From contig CAMCFA010000001.1 of assembly GCA_945873955.1 (NCBI GenBank), forward strand, positions 248,001 to 312,000: DNA of 64,000 nucleotides. The letters run 5' to 3'. The position numbers and the translations under genes were made by a program. Under the pieces are notes generated by a model, which did no database searches, had not been told where the DNA came from, and saw only the letters and a program-made list of their open reading frames with translations. Each line of letters opens with the position of its first letter. Position 1 is the first letter of the stretch. This DNA is from an uncultured Clostridia bacterium. Its GTDB lineage: Bacteria > Bacillota > Clostridia > Oscillospirales > Ruminococcaceae. Below are positions 43,223 to 52,140 of the stretch, in pieces.

Positions 43223-43251
43223 TTGATTTTTCCGCTTTGTTATGTTATAAT
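43223..43251 (+). promoter_or_regulatory. Sigma-A type promoter for the chemoreceptor gene
   Basis: TTGATT (43223-43228) and TATAAT (43246-43251) are spaced by 17 bases. The TTGATTTTTC start is shared with the cheV promoter. Confidence 0.82.
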
Positions 43252-43310
43252 TAATATGAAGTTAAATAGACGGATATTGGAATCCGTCTTTAATCCCGGA
43301 GGACATATCT

Positions 43311-45398
43311 ATGAGCATACTCAAGAAAACCGAAACGCCAAAGGTCAAGGAGCCAAAAGCGCCGAAAGCGCCAAAGCCGAGCAAACCTAAGGCAGTAAGC
43401 GAAAAGGCAAAGCCGCAGAAAGCCAAAGCAGTTAAGCCTGCCAAAGCTCCCAAGCAGCCGAGAACCACCAAGATCAAGTACCGTATTCTACGGCTGTCGA
43501 TAATAAGCGTTCTAGTGACCGTTGCGTCGCTCATGATAGTTATGAGCGTCTGCACCAACGATGCGTACAATTCCAGCTACCTCAGTCAGACAAAATCGCT
43601 GGCGCAGTCCTACGGGGTCGTTATCTCAAACACCATAAATTCTCTGACGCTGGAGATCCAGTCGGCGGGCGCAAATCCGAATATCATCAACCAGATGGTG
43701 CCGCTTGTTGAACGGCAGGAGACCCTTGCTGAACTTGCGGAAACTGCTCTGTTCAAGGATTACTCTATTGCGTACCATGACGGAACTACATACAACGACA
43801 CCAACATCTCTGACCGGGATTACTTCCGCAAGGCTTTTGACGAGGGCAAGGTCGCAATTTCCGACCCGCTTATCAGAAGAACCGATGGCTCTGTTACCAC
43901 AATGATGGGTTCCCCGATAGTTTACAGCGGTCAGAAGTACGTCATTTACGGCGGCATTGACTCCACCATATTCTCCAACGGTCTTGAGAAGATCGACATG
44001 GGCGAGGGCAGCAACATAGTAGTTCTCAGCAAAAACGGTCAAGTGATCGCTTCCAGCGACGCAAGTCTTGTCATGAACCTTACCAACCTGCTGGAAAGCG
44101 AGATCCCAGGCGAAAAGGCGCTGGCAGAGGCAATGCTCAGCGGCAATGAGGGTTCTGTGAACTACTCAAACGGCACTCACAACATGATGGCATACTACAT
44201 GCCGATAAGCGGCACGGACGGTTGGGTCATCGCAGTGAGCGGCAACTTTGACGAGGTAGTAAACAACATTATTGTTGATATTCTGATCGGTCTTGCCGTA
44301 GGTCTTCTCCTTATCGTTCTGGAGATCATCATTGCTATTCGTGTATCGCTCAATATCTCCACACCTATCGTTAAATCCACAGAACGTCTCAAGCTGCTGG
44401 CGGACGGCGACGTTTCCACCCCGTTCACAGTGGACGCTCCCAGAGATGAAACCCTCGTTCTTGAAAACTCACTGAAAAGCACAGTTGACACGCTGCGAAC
44501 CTACATCAGCGATATCAGAGAGGTGCTTGAACCTTTGGCAGAGGGCGACCTCACTGTTTACTCCGAGGTCGAATATCACGGCGATTTCGTTACCATAGGC
44601 GCTTCGCTCAACCAGATATCCTCTGCACTCAATACCGCAATGTCAGCGGTAAAGAACAGCGTAAGCAACATTCAGTCCGGCGCAGGTCAGGTGGCAGAAG
44701 GCTCCGCAAGCCTGTCTGAGACCGCGATCAAGGAAGCTGAGCAGGTGGACAAGATCTCCGGACTTATAGGCTCCATTCACGAAAAGGCAGATACCTCGGC
44801 AGAGGTTTCCGCAACCGTTGCGAAGCTTGCGAAGGAAGCAAACAGCAGCGCTCATGAGGGCGGCGATCTGATGCAGGAGCTGCTTGAAGCGGTAGAGAAC
44901 ATAAAGCAGAAGTCCGCTTCTATCAAGAACATCATCAAGACTATTGAGGACATTGCATTCCAGACCAACATTCTGGCGCTGAACGCTTCTATTGAAGCCG
45001 CAAGAGCCGGTGAAGCCGGAAAGGGCTTCGCAGTGGTTGCAAACGAAGTCGGCAACCTTGCTGCCAAGAGTGCAGAGGCAGCGCAGACTACCACGAATCT
45101 CATCAATGCGTCGCTGTCGGCAGTGGACAAGGGTACTCAGCTTGCGGGTGACGTCCATACCTCAATGAGCAGCATAGTTGACGGTATCAGCAAGATCTCC
45201 GAGCAAATGCAGGAGATCACCTCTGCGGCAGTAGAGCAGCAGAAGGCAGTCAACGAGATCACTCAGGGTATCACCGCTATCGAAGCGGGAATGCACTCCA
45301 CCACGGCGACCGCCGAGGAAAGCGCAGCCTCCAGCGAGGAGCTTTCTTCCCTCGCAACAATGCTTGCGGCTGAGGTCGATAAGTTCATCACAGAGTAA
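43311..45398 (+). CDS. Methyl-accepting chemotaxis protein with a long Lys/Pro/Ala-rich N-terminal tail
   Basis: A 695-residue transmembrane receptor. An unusual cytoplasmic N-terminal tail of about 58 residues, built of KAPK/PKAP-like repeats, precedes the first membrane helix (about 60-82). A periplasmic-type dCache ligand domain (about 85-318) follows, with the typical [14 protein letters not shown]-like segment, then the second helix (about 319-342), a HAMP domain and the signalling domain. The highly conserved hairpin tip, [21 protein letters not shown], is at about 548-568. No CheR-binding pentapeptide ends the protein. The ligand is unknown; dCache receptors often sense amino or organic acids. 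A single gene with its own promoter and terminator. Confidence 0.93.
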   Translation: MSILKKTETPKVKEPKAPKAPKPSKPKAVSEKAKPQKAKAVKPAKAPKQPRTTKIKYRILRLSIISVLVTVASLMIVMSVCTNDAYNSSYLSQTKSLAQSYGVVISNTINSLTLEIQSAGANPNIINQMVPLVERQETLAELAETALFKDYSIAYHDGTTYNDTNISDRDYFRKAFDEGKVAISDPLIRRTDGSVTTMMGSPIVYSGQKYVIYGGIDSTIFSNGLEKIDMGEGSNIVVLSKNGQVIASSDASLVMNLTNLLESEIPGEKALAEAMLSGNEGSVNYSNGTHNMMAYYMPISGTDGWVIAVSGNFDEVVNNIIVDILIGLAVGLLLIVLEIIIAIRVSLNISTPIVKSTERLKLLADGDVSTPFTVDAPRDETLVLENSLKSTVDTLRTYISDIREVLEPLAEGDLTVYSEVEYHGDFVTIGASLNQISSALNTAMSAVKNSVSNIQSGAGQVAEGSASLSETAIKEAEQVDKISGLIGSIHEKADTSAEVSATVAKLAKEANSSAHEGGDLMQELLEAVENIKQKSASIKNIIKTIEDIAFQTNILALNASIEAARAGEAGKGFAVVANEVGNLAAKSAEAAQTTTNLINASLSAVDKGTQLAGDVHTSMSSIVDGISKISEQMQEITSAAVEQQKAVNEITQGITAIEAGMHSTTATAEESAASSEELSSLATMLAAEVDKFITE

Positions 45399-45417
45399 TT
45401 TCAAATTACACAGAGAA

Positions 45418-45450
45418 AGAGCAGGGATATCGCTTCCCTGCTCTTTTTTA
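45418..45450. terminator. Bidirectional terminator
   Basis: Perfect ten-base-pair stem AGAGCAGGGA / TCCCTGCTCT, seven-base loop and TTTTTT, between the receptor gene and the converging DMP19 gene. Confidence 0.9.
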
Positions 45451-45996
45451 ATATTCATCTTCGTCGTCGGCGTCATCAATGTACTGCTCCGGGATATCTA
45501 TCTCGCCGTCGAAGTAGAACGCTTCCCTGTTCGATTGGATATAATTGCACAAAGCACGCTCCAACGCTGAGTCGGAGCTGTAAAACTCGTCGTCGAGGTC
45601 GTCGAACTCTGCGTTGTGCCGCTGAATTTCCTGCCAGCGCTCCTCCCTGTCGAATGACGGGCTGCCGCCCAAACGCTGAGCCGCTTCGTGCAGTATCTCC
45701 TCAAACTGTTGGCAGCCTATCTCCCGCAGTCCCTCCAACGCCAACTGCCACACTATCCCGGTTGAGTTACAGAAAAACTGGTCGTGACCGCCGTTTTCCA
45801 CCTCGGAGCAGTACCACTGTATCGCCCAGACGTACCTCTGCGGCTCGGTGAAACGCTCCAGCGCTTCATACATTTCGGTTTCGCCGTCGTAAATGCTCAC
45901 CGACCACCACAGCGGAGTGATGATCCGCTGTATGTCGCCGTTGTCTATCTGCTCGTCGCCGACTTTATAATGCCTTGTTACCAATTCGTTGTTCAT
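45448..45996 (-). CDS. DMP19 / DUF4375 domain protein
   Basis: A 182-residue acidic soluble protein. The core YVWAIQWYCSEVENGGHDQFFCNSTG is the DMP19/DUF4375 signature, found in small bacterial proteins of which one (Neisseria DMP19) is a DNA mimic. The C-terminus is strikingly acidic (YIDDADDEDEY), which fits a nucleic-acid mimic but does not prove it. It is the third gene of a tightly overlapping trio with the 124-residue membrane protein and the ABC-F gene; its start lies 32 bases inside the membrane-protein gene. Confidence 0.82.
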   Translation of the reverse strand: MNNELVTRHYKVGDEQIDNGDIQRIITPLWWSVSIYDGETEMYEALERFTEPQRYVWAIQWYCSEVENGGHDQFFCNSTGIVWQLALEGLREIGCQQFEEILHEAAQRLGGSPSFDREERWQEIQRHNAEFDDLDDEFYSSDSALERALCNYIQSNREAFYFDGEIDIPEQYIDDADDEDEY

Positions 45997-46339
45997 TTGT
46001 TTCTCCTGAAAGCTGTTCCAGCTTATTATAGATCAGATACATCTTCTGCACGGAATTTTCAAGAAAGTAGTAATGCTTGATATACGGCACAAGCAGCAAC
46101 AGAAACAGTGCCGCCAGTACAAACAGACCCACTCCGCCCTTTATCATAGCCATGAAAAGCGCAATCAAAAAGAACACCGCGAATCCCAGCGTCACCAACA
46201 AATGGATCAGCCGCTCATGGGAGAAAAAGCCTATTCGTACATGCAGCCGTGAAAGCTCTGCGGCATATTCCTCCTGCGAATGTTCCACGTCAAGAAACAG
46301 CCGCAGATGTTCAAGGTACTCTTTGATCTGCTTAGTCAT
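45965..46339 (-). CDS. Small two-helix membrane protein
   Basis: A 124-residue protein with two adjacent helices (about 45-66 and 68-88; LLVTLGFAVFFLIALFMAMI, VGLFVLAALFLLLLVPYI) flanked by soluble ends. The N-terminus is helical and charged. I do not recognise a family. The ATG at 46337-46339 has a GGAGGAATTC site and overlaps the end of the ABC-F gene by eight bases; upstream in-frame codons are a shadow of that gene. Overlap with the DMP19 gene on the other side shows that all three are co-translated. Confidence 0.75.
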   Translation of the reverse strand: MTKQIKEYLEHLRLFLDVEHSQEEYAAELSRLHVRIGFFSHERLIHLLVTLGFAVFFLIALFMAMIKGGVGLFVLAALFLLLLVPYIKHYYFLENSVQKMYLIYNKLEQLSGETNEQRIGNKAL

Positions 46340-48239
46340 TGCCGAATTCCTCCAAAGCCAGAGAGGCTTCTTCCCAGATCTGCATTGCCTGCTCCTGACG
46401 GTTGCGTAGCTCCTCAATCTCGTTTGACAGCTCCATCGCCTTCTGGTAGTCAGTCAGCCCGGAAAGCTCGTTCGTTTTCTGCTCAATAAGTCCGTCAAGC
46501 TCCTCTATTTCCGCTTCTGCGCGGGTGACCTTTGTGTTGAGCTTGCGGCGCTCGCTCTCCCGCTCCTTTTTCAGCTTATAGTCGTTGACCTTTTCGCTCT
46601 TGGCGGGTTTGTCCTCCTGCTTCGGCTGAACTGCATTCTCGGCTGCCAGCGCATAGGCGTCGTAGGAGCCTCGGTACTCCTTTACCCCGTCCGTGGTAAG
46701 ATAATAGATCCTGTCCGCCAGCTTGTTGATGAGATAGCGGTCATGGGAGATTATGAACAGGGTACCGTCGTAATTCATCAGTGCATTTTCCAGAGCCTCG
46801 CAGCTTGATATGTCAAGGTGGTTGGTAGGCTCGTCAAGGAGCAGCATGTTCGCGCCGGACAGCATGAGCTTCAATATCGCGATACGCGCACGCTCGCCGC
46901 CGGAAAGCTCGGAAATATGCTTGAAAACGTCGTCACCCCGGAACAGAAATGACCCCAGTGCAGTCCGAACCTGCGTTTCCGTCATGCGGGGATATGCGTC
47001 CCACAGCTCGTCAATGGCGGTTTTGCTTTCGGTAAGCCCAGCCTGCGCTTGATCGAAGTAGCCGTACTGCACACGGCTGCCGTACGTGTAACTGCCGCTG
47101 TCCGGCTCGTACTGCCCGGTGAACACCTTGAAAAGCGACGTCTTTCCGCAGCCGTTGCCGCCGATAAGGAATATCCGCTCGCCTTTTTTGATGTCGATAT
47201 TCACGTTGCGGAACAGCCGCTTTCCGTCGAAGCTGAGGGAGATACCCTGCGCCGAAAACACGTCGTTTCCGCAGCCGTCGTTGCATTTAAAGCTGAATTT
47301 CAACTCGTCCGGGGAATCCTCCGGCTTTACCAGATCTGCCGCGATACGGTCTATCTGTTTCTGCTTGCTGGCGATAGTGACGTAGTTGTGCGCTTGGTTC
47401 CAGCGCTTCTGCTGCTCGATTATGCCCTCGATCCTGCCGATCTCCTTCATTGCCGACTCGTATTCCTTGCGGCGGCGCTCCATGTCCTCGGCTTTCAGCT
47501 CAAGGAAACGGGTGTAGCTGCCCTTGTAGTCGCGGATATGGCAGTTTTCAAGCTCTATCGTGCGCTTCGTAACCTTATCAAGGAAGTAACGGTCATGGGA
47601 GATAACAATATACGCGCCGCGGTAATCGTTCAGGAAACGTTCCAGCCATTCCACCGACTGAATGTCAAGGTGGTTCGTCGGCTCGTCCAGAAGCAGAAGA
47701 TTCGCGTCAGAAAGCAGCAGCTTTGCAAGCTGGAGCTTGGATTTCTGCCCGCCGCTCAGCACGGAAACCGGCAGCTTCAAGTCGCTTTCAGAGAAGCCCA
47801 GACCCGTCAAGGCGGAGGCTGTGCGGCTCTTGTAGGTAAGTCCTCCCTCACGCTCAAAGCGCTCGGTGAGCAGGGTCTGCCGCTCAATTATCTCCACTGA
47901 ATGATCCCCGCCGTCAATGCGGTCATGTATCTCCTCCAGTTCAAGCTCCATGTCCTCCAGCCACGCAAACACGGTCAGAGCTTCGTCATAAAGCGTTTTT
48001 GAGGAGTCACGGCAGGCAAACTGCTCCATAACTCCTATTTTACAGCTTCCGGCGATATGGATAGCGCCCTCGTCCGGGATATGCTCGCCCCGAAGCAGGC
48101 GAAACAGCGTAGTTTTGCCGCTGCCGTTCACCCCGACGAAGCCAATTCTGTCGTCGTCATATACGTCAAAGGTGACTCCGCTGAAAAGCGTTCTGTCCGC
48201 GAAGGACATTGATACGTCGTTCAAACTTAATAATAGCAT
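46332..48239 (-). CDS. ABC-F family ATPase (Uup-like)
   Basis: A 635-residue soluble protein with two ABC domains and no membrane part. Domain 1 has GVNGSGKTTL, LSGGQKSKLQ and LLLLDEPTNHLD; domain 2 has GGNGCGKTSL, LSGGERARIA and LLLDEPTNHLD; both ATPase sites are intact. Between them lies the linker (P-site tRNA interaction motif region), and the C-terminus is a coiled coil of about 80 residues (ERESERRKLNTKVTRAEAE), as in Uup. ABC-F proteins bind the ribosomal E site and relieve stalling or antibiotic binding; whether this one gives resistance cannot be told. First gene of a trio with the membrane protein and DMP19. Confidence 0.92.
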   Translation of the reverse strand: MLLLSLNDVSMSFADRTLFSGVTFDVYDDDRIGFVGVNGSGKTTLFRLLRGEHIPDEGAIHIAGSCKIGVMEQFACRDSSKTLYDEALTVFAWLEDMELELEEIHDRIDGGDHSVEIIERQTLLTERFEREGGLTYKSRTASALTGLGFSESDLKLPVSVLSGGQKSKLQLAKLLLSDANLLLLDEPTNHLDIQSVEWLERFLNDYRGAYIVISHDRYFLDKVTKRTIELENCHIRDYKGSYTRFLELKAEDMERRRKEYESAMKEIGRIEGIIEQQKRWNQAHNYVTIASKQKQIDRIAADLVKPEDSPDELKFSFKCNDGCGNDVFSAQGISLSFDGKRLFRNVNIDIKKGERIFLIGGNGCGKTSLFKVFTGQYEPDSGSYTYGSRVQYGYFDQAQAGLTESKTAIDELWDAYPRMTETQVRTALGSFLFRGDDVFKHISELSGGERARIAILKLMLSGANMLLLDEPTNHLDISSCEALENALMNYDGTLFIISHDRYLINKLADRIYYLTTDGVKEYRGSYDAYALAAENAVQPKQEDKPAKSEKVNDYKLKKERESERRKLNTKVTRAEAEIEELDGLIEQKTNELSGLTDYQKAMELSNEIEELRNRQEQAMQIWEEASLALEEFGND

Positions 48240-48263
48240 TTTATCACCTAAATTGTGTGTATC

Positions 48264-48301
48264 AAAAAGCCAGCCGCCGGTTTCTGCGCTGGCGGCTGGC
48301 T
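48264..48301 (-). terminator. Terminator after the SurA-like lipoprotein gene
   Basis: On the minus strand, stem AGCCAGCCGCC / GGCGGCTGGCT with a 12-base loop is followed by TTTTT. It ends the pheS-pheT-lipoprotein string before the ABC-F gene. Confidence 0.88.
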
Positions 48302-48316
48302 AACAGTTATAATGGA

Positions 48317-49717
48317 TTATTTTCCAATGCCCTTGAGCTTTTCGGGCGCGTACTTTGTATTCACGAGATAGTCATTCAGCTCAACGGTATAGTTCTCGTA
48401 GGTGCTCTTGAGAAGCTCCTCGAAAGCGTCCTCCTTGATAGAATGCAGCAGGCTCTCGTGCTGGGTCTCCTTCCAGCTATCCTTTGTGGTGATATCCTCA
48501 CGGACAACAACATAGATAGAGTTGCCGTCCTCGGTGTCCTCGAAAAGTGTAGCTTTTCCGTCAGCGGCGGTGTTCCAGATATACTCGGTCAGATCCGCGT
48601 CAAGAGAGGAGCTTTCCTTGCTGATGAACTGGTCGCACTCGTCAGCGCTTGCCTTTTTCTCGGCTGTTGCGGCGTCTATCGCAGCCTGAACATAAGCGTC
48701 ATACTCAGCGTCCCCGGTGGAAACTACCGGCTTGGCAGACACTTCGGTGCTGGGAGCTTCCGCAGGTGCTTCCTCAGCGGGTTCGGCTTCTGCGGTCGCG
48801 GATTCTGCTTCGGCAGTTTGTGCTGCGGGAGCTGCTTCATCTGCTGCGGGCTCTGCGGGAGCTGCTTCTGCCGTAGCTGAGGCAGCCTCGGCAGTGGAAG
48901 AGGACTTCTCCTCCGCATACTGATCCTCAGCGTCAAGCCAAGCGTCAAACCGCGCCTGTCTGAGGTCAAAGTCGTACTGGATATCTACCCAGTCCTCGCC
49001 CGCGTTGAAACGGTCTGCATAGCTCTGGGCAAGATCCTTCACCGCCTGAATGTCGGCTTCGTCCTTAAGCTCCAGTCCTTGATAATCGGTGAGATCTACC
49101 TTAAGCAGCTTTACCGCCGCGTAATTCTCGGTGATATAGCTGTTGATCTCGTCGTCGGTGACAGGCGTAAGCCCGTCGGTATCGTAATTCTTAAGGAAAA
49201 CATACTTCTCCTTGTAGCTGTTTTCGGTCATGCTGCGCAGAGAGGACTTGCCAATGCCAAGATTCTCATAATGCTCGCCAAAGGTGCTTTCCTCAATACC
49301 GTAGTACTGCGCGTAGAAACCAAGATCCTCGTCAAGGGTAGCAATATAGTTGTTGATAGCTTCGTTATCCTCCGCAGAGAGGGACAGTCCGTACTGGCTG
49401 AACAGATCCTCTATCGCAACGTAGCGCTTGACCTGCTCCAGCGCGTAGTCCTTGACCCATGTGGAAGCCGGCTTGCCGTCGATAGTTTCGGTGAAAACAG
49501 TTACCTCTGCTGTGCCCTCAGTGTCGCCGTTCTCCTCGGTGATCTTTTCGGAGGCCTTGTTGTATGCGGTGAACTCAACATTGTACAGATAAATTCCCGT
49601 GGGGATCTGCATTCCGTTGACAGTTCCGATATATCCGTTGTCAGAGCAGCCGCACAGCGAAACCGCGCATACTATTGCACAGCTTGCAGCAGCGATTTGT
49701 CTAATTCTATGTGACAT
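48317..49717 (-). CDS. SurA/PrsA-like lipoprotein with an Ala/Glu-rich insertion
   Basis: A 466-residue lipoprotein (signal peptide with lipobox LCGC, C24). The N-terminal half resembles the SurA N-domain type chaperone helix bundle (NGMQIPTGIYLYNVEFTAYNKA, VKDYALEQVKRYVAIEDLFSQYGLSL). Between about 270 and 335 comes a low-complexity stretch of alanine, glutamate and proline, encoded by imperfect short repeats. It is unlike the rest of the protein, and behaves as a flexible spacer. A typical parvulin isomerase domain with its active-site histidines is not recognisable, so it may be a chaperone only. It is 12 bases after pheT and probably co-transcribed with pheST, an unusual setting. Confidence 0.75.
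   Translation of the reverse strand: MSHRIRQIAAASCAIVCAVSLCGCSDNGYIGTVNGMQIPTGIYLYNVEFTAYNKASEKITEENGDTEGTAEVTVFTETIDGKPASTWVKDYALEQVKRYVAIEDLFSQYGLSLSAEDNEAINNYIATLDEDLGFYAQYYGIEESTFGEHYENLGIGKSSLRSMTENSYKEKYVFLKNYDTDGLTPVTDDEINSYITENYAAVKLLKVDLTDYQGLELKDEADIQAVKDLAQSYADRFNAGEDWVDIQYDFDLRQARFDAWLDAEDQYAEEKSSSTAEAASATAEAAPAEPAADEAAPAAQTAEAESATAEAEPAEEAPAEAPSTEVSAKPVVSTGDAEYDAYVQAAIDAATAEKKASADECDQFISKESSSLDADLTEYIWNTAADGKATLFEDTEDGNSIYVVVREDITTKDSWKETQHESLLHSIKEDAFEELLKSTYENYTVELNDYLVNTKYAPEKLKGIGK
48711..48905. repeat. Imperfect Ala/Glu-coding repeats
   Basis: GCGGGAGCTGCTTC-like and GCTTCTGC-like units recur several times on the plus strand, coding the alanine/glutamate-rich spacer of the lipoprotein on the minus strand. 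Such a tract can change length by slippage. Confidence 0.6.
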
Positions 49718-49729
49718 CAGTTATCCTCC

Positions 49730-52117
49730 TTAGGCTCTCAGTGTGATATTCTTCTCGGCAAGAGCCTTCAGTACCTTTGCTACTACTGCGTCGGCTTCTT
49801 CGTCGGTCATGCTGCCGTCCTTGCGGAGCACCAGCTTATAGGAAAGGCTCTTTTTGCCCTCAGGCACCTGTTCGCCCTTGTACATATCAAACACGGCAAC
49901 GCTTTCAAGATGCTTCGCGCTGGACTTGATGACCGCGATTATCTCGTCGGAGGTCACCTCGTCGTCACATACAAGGCTGAGATCTCTTGTGACTGCGGGG
50001 TACTTAGGCAGCGGCTTGTACTTGCGCTCCTCGCCCTTTGCGTCAAACAGTTTCGGGATATTCACCTCAGCGCAGTAAACGCGGCAGGAGATGTCGTAAG
50101 CGTCCGTTACAGCCGGGTGAAGCTCGCCGATAGTACCTACCTTTTCCTCGCCGACATAGATATCAGCGCATCTGCCGGGGTGGTAGGTCTTGTTGTCCTT
50201 AACCGGAACGAACCGCGCGTCGATAACGAGAGCGTCCATAAGCTCCTCAACAACGCCCTTGACGGTGAAGAAATCCTCCTCAGAGCCGTAAGCGCACAGT
50301 CCAAGCACGTCGCTTTCAGCCGGGAGCTTTTCACCGGTGGGCTGGAATATCCTACCCACTTCAAAGAAACGCGCTTCAAGATTTCTTGCACGCAGGTTCG
50401 TGGAGCATACCGTCATAAGGGACGGAAGCATGCTGGTGCGCATTACGCTTGTGTCCTCGCCGAGAGGGTTAGTCAGCGAAACAGAGTTCTTCAAGCTGTC
50501 GTCAAAACGCAGTTTTTCGTAGGAGCGCGGCGAAATAAAGCTGAACGACATGGTTTCATAGAAGCCCTGCGACAGCATTACGTCCACCATTTTCTTTTCA
50601 AAGCGCTGGCGGGGAGTTACCTCGCCGACAGAGGACAGCATAGGCAGAGTTGACGGGATACGGTTGTAGCCGTAAATTCTCGCAACTTCCTCTGCAAGGT
50701 CGCACTGGCGCTCGATATCGATTCTTGTGTTGGGAACGATAACAGTTCCGTTGTCGTAGCCGAATCCCAGCTTCTTGAATATAGCTACCTGCTCCTCGGC
50801 GGGGATATCAATGCCGAGGTGCGCGTTTATCCAGTCGGGATCGTGCTTCAGCGTGTGGGGAACTTTCTTCGCGTTGTCGATGTCGATATATTCACGAACT
50901 ACCTCGCCGCAGCCCAGTTCCTCCACAAGCTCCAGAGCGCGCATGAGCGCCGCCTTGGCATTTATCGGGTCGATACCCTTTTCAAAGCGGGAGGAAGCGT
51001 CGGTGCGCTTGTTGATCTTCTTCGCGGTCATGCGGACGGATACTCCGTCGAAGCATGCGGACTCAAACACAACGGTCTTGGTGTCCTCCATGATACCGCT
51101 GAACTCACCGCCCATAACTCCGGCAACGGCGATAGGCTTCTTTTCGTCCGCAATGATCAGCATTTCGGGGCTGAGAGTTACCTCCGAGCCGTCGAGAATG
51201 GTTATCTTCTCTCCCTGCCGAGCATTTCTGACGTTGATCTTGCCACCCTCGACATAACGCAGGTCGAAAGCGTGCATGGGGTTGCCGTATTCCAGCATAA
51301 CGAAGTTTGTGATATCGACGAAATTATTGATAGAGCGTACTCCGCTGGCTTTCAGTCTTTCAGCCATCCAGCGCGGTGACGGACCGATCTTTACGTTCTT
51401 AACAACTGCCGCCATGTAGCGGGAGCAGAGCTTTGTGTTGTGTACTTCAACGTTGATGAAGTCCTTAGCGCTGCCGTCAACCCCCTTGAACTGCGGCTCC
51501 TTGACGTTCAGCGGCAGGTCGAAGGTAGCGGAAGCCTCCCTCGCAAGACCGAGAATGGACAGGCAGTCCGGACGGTTGTTGGTGATCTCAAACTCAACGG
51601 TGGTGTCGTTGAAGCCGAGGGCGTCATGAATGTCCATACCCACGGTCATCTTATCGAATTCCGGGTCGTCGTTGAGGATAAGTATACCGTCCGCATTGGT
51701 GTAGGGGACGTCGGACTGCTCCAGACCAAGCTCCTCGTAGGAGCACATCATTCCCTCGCTGGGAACTCCGCGGAGCTTGCCCTTCTTTATCTTCATGTAG
51801 GACATGTCCTTGTGATTGTAGCAGGTCGCGTTATTCAGCGCAACGGGAACAAAAGCTCCCACGAAAACATTCTGCGCGGAGGTCACGATCTGTATCGGAG
51901 CCTCGCCCCCGACGTCTATCTGGCATACCCAAAGGGTGTCCGCATCAGGATGCTTTTCCATAGCCACGCACTTTCCGACTACAACATTTGTGATATCTGC
52001 GCCCTGCGCGGAGTAGGTTTCCACCTTGCTTCCGCTCATAGTCATTCCGTCGCAGAATTCTTTTATCGGCATATCGGCTTTAACATAGTCGTTAAGCCAT
52101 TTCATTGAAAGATCCAC
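49730..52117 (-). CDS. pheT: Phenylalanyl-tRNA synthetase beta chain
   Basis: A 795-residue beta subunit. The order of domains is complete: N-terminal part, EMAP-like tRNA-binding domain (about 40-150; VVGKCVAMEKHPDADTLWVCQIDVGG), B3/4 editing domain (SRYMAAVVKNVKIGPSP), B5, the catalytic-like core (MRTSMLPSLMTVCSTNLRARN) and the C-terminal anticodon-binding FDX-ACB domain (KYPAVTRDLSLV). Length is the usual one for Firmicutes. It forms the alpha2-beta2 enzyme that charges tRNA-Phe and edits mischarged tyrosine. It is 23 bases after pheS. Confidence 0.97.
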   Translation of the reverse strand: MDLSMKWLNDYVKADMPIKEFCDGMTMSGSKVETYSAQGADITNVVVGKCVAMEKHPDADTLWVCQIDVGGEAPIQIVTSAQNVFVGAFVPVALNNATCYNHKDMSYMKIKKGKLRGVPSEGMMCSYEELGLEQSDVPYTNADGILILNDDPEFDKMTVGMDIHDALGFNDTTVEFEITNNRPDCLSILGLAREASATFDLPLNVKEPQFKGVDGSAKDFINVEVHNTKLCSRYMAAVVKNVKIGPSPRWMAERLKASGVRSINNFVDITNFVMLEYGNPMHAFDLRYVEGGKINVRNARQGEKITILDGSEVTLSPEMLIIADEKKPIAVAGVMGGEFSGIMEDTKTVVFESACFDGVSVRMTAKKINKRTDASSRFEKGIDPINAKAALMRALELVEELGCGEVVREYIDIDNAKKVPHTLKHDPDWINAHLGIDIPAEEQVAIFKKLGFGYDNGTVIVPNTRIDIERQCDLAEEVARIYGYNRIPSTLPMLSSVGEVTPRQRFEKKMVDVMLSQGFYETMSFSFISPRSYEKLRFDDSLKNSVSLTNPLGEDTSVMRTSMLPSLMTVCSTNLRARNLEARFFEVGRIFQPTGEKLPAESDVLGLCAYGSEEDFFTVKGVVEELMDALVIDARFVPVKDNKTYHPGRCADIYVGEEKVGTIGELHPAVTDAYDISCRVYCAEVNIPKLFDAKGEERKYKPLPKYPAVTRDLSLVCDDEVTSDEIIAVIKSSAKHLESVAVFDMYKGEQVPEGKKSLSYKLVLRKDGSMTDEEADAVVAKVLKALAEKNITLRA

Positions 52118-52140
52118 TTTATTATTCTCCTTAGATTTTA

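Noticed and set aside
48711-48905. Repeat region as a CRISPR or tandem DNA element
   Set aside because: Units are short, uneven and in frame; they simply code an Ala/Glu-rich protein spacer.
51440-52108. A 222-codon plus-strand open frame opposite pheT
   Set aside because: It mirrors conserved PheT coding sequence and carries no recognisable motif.
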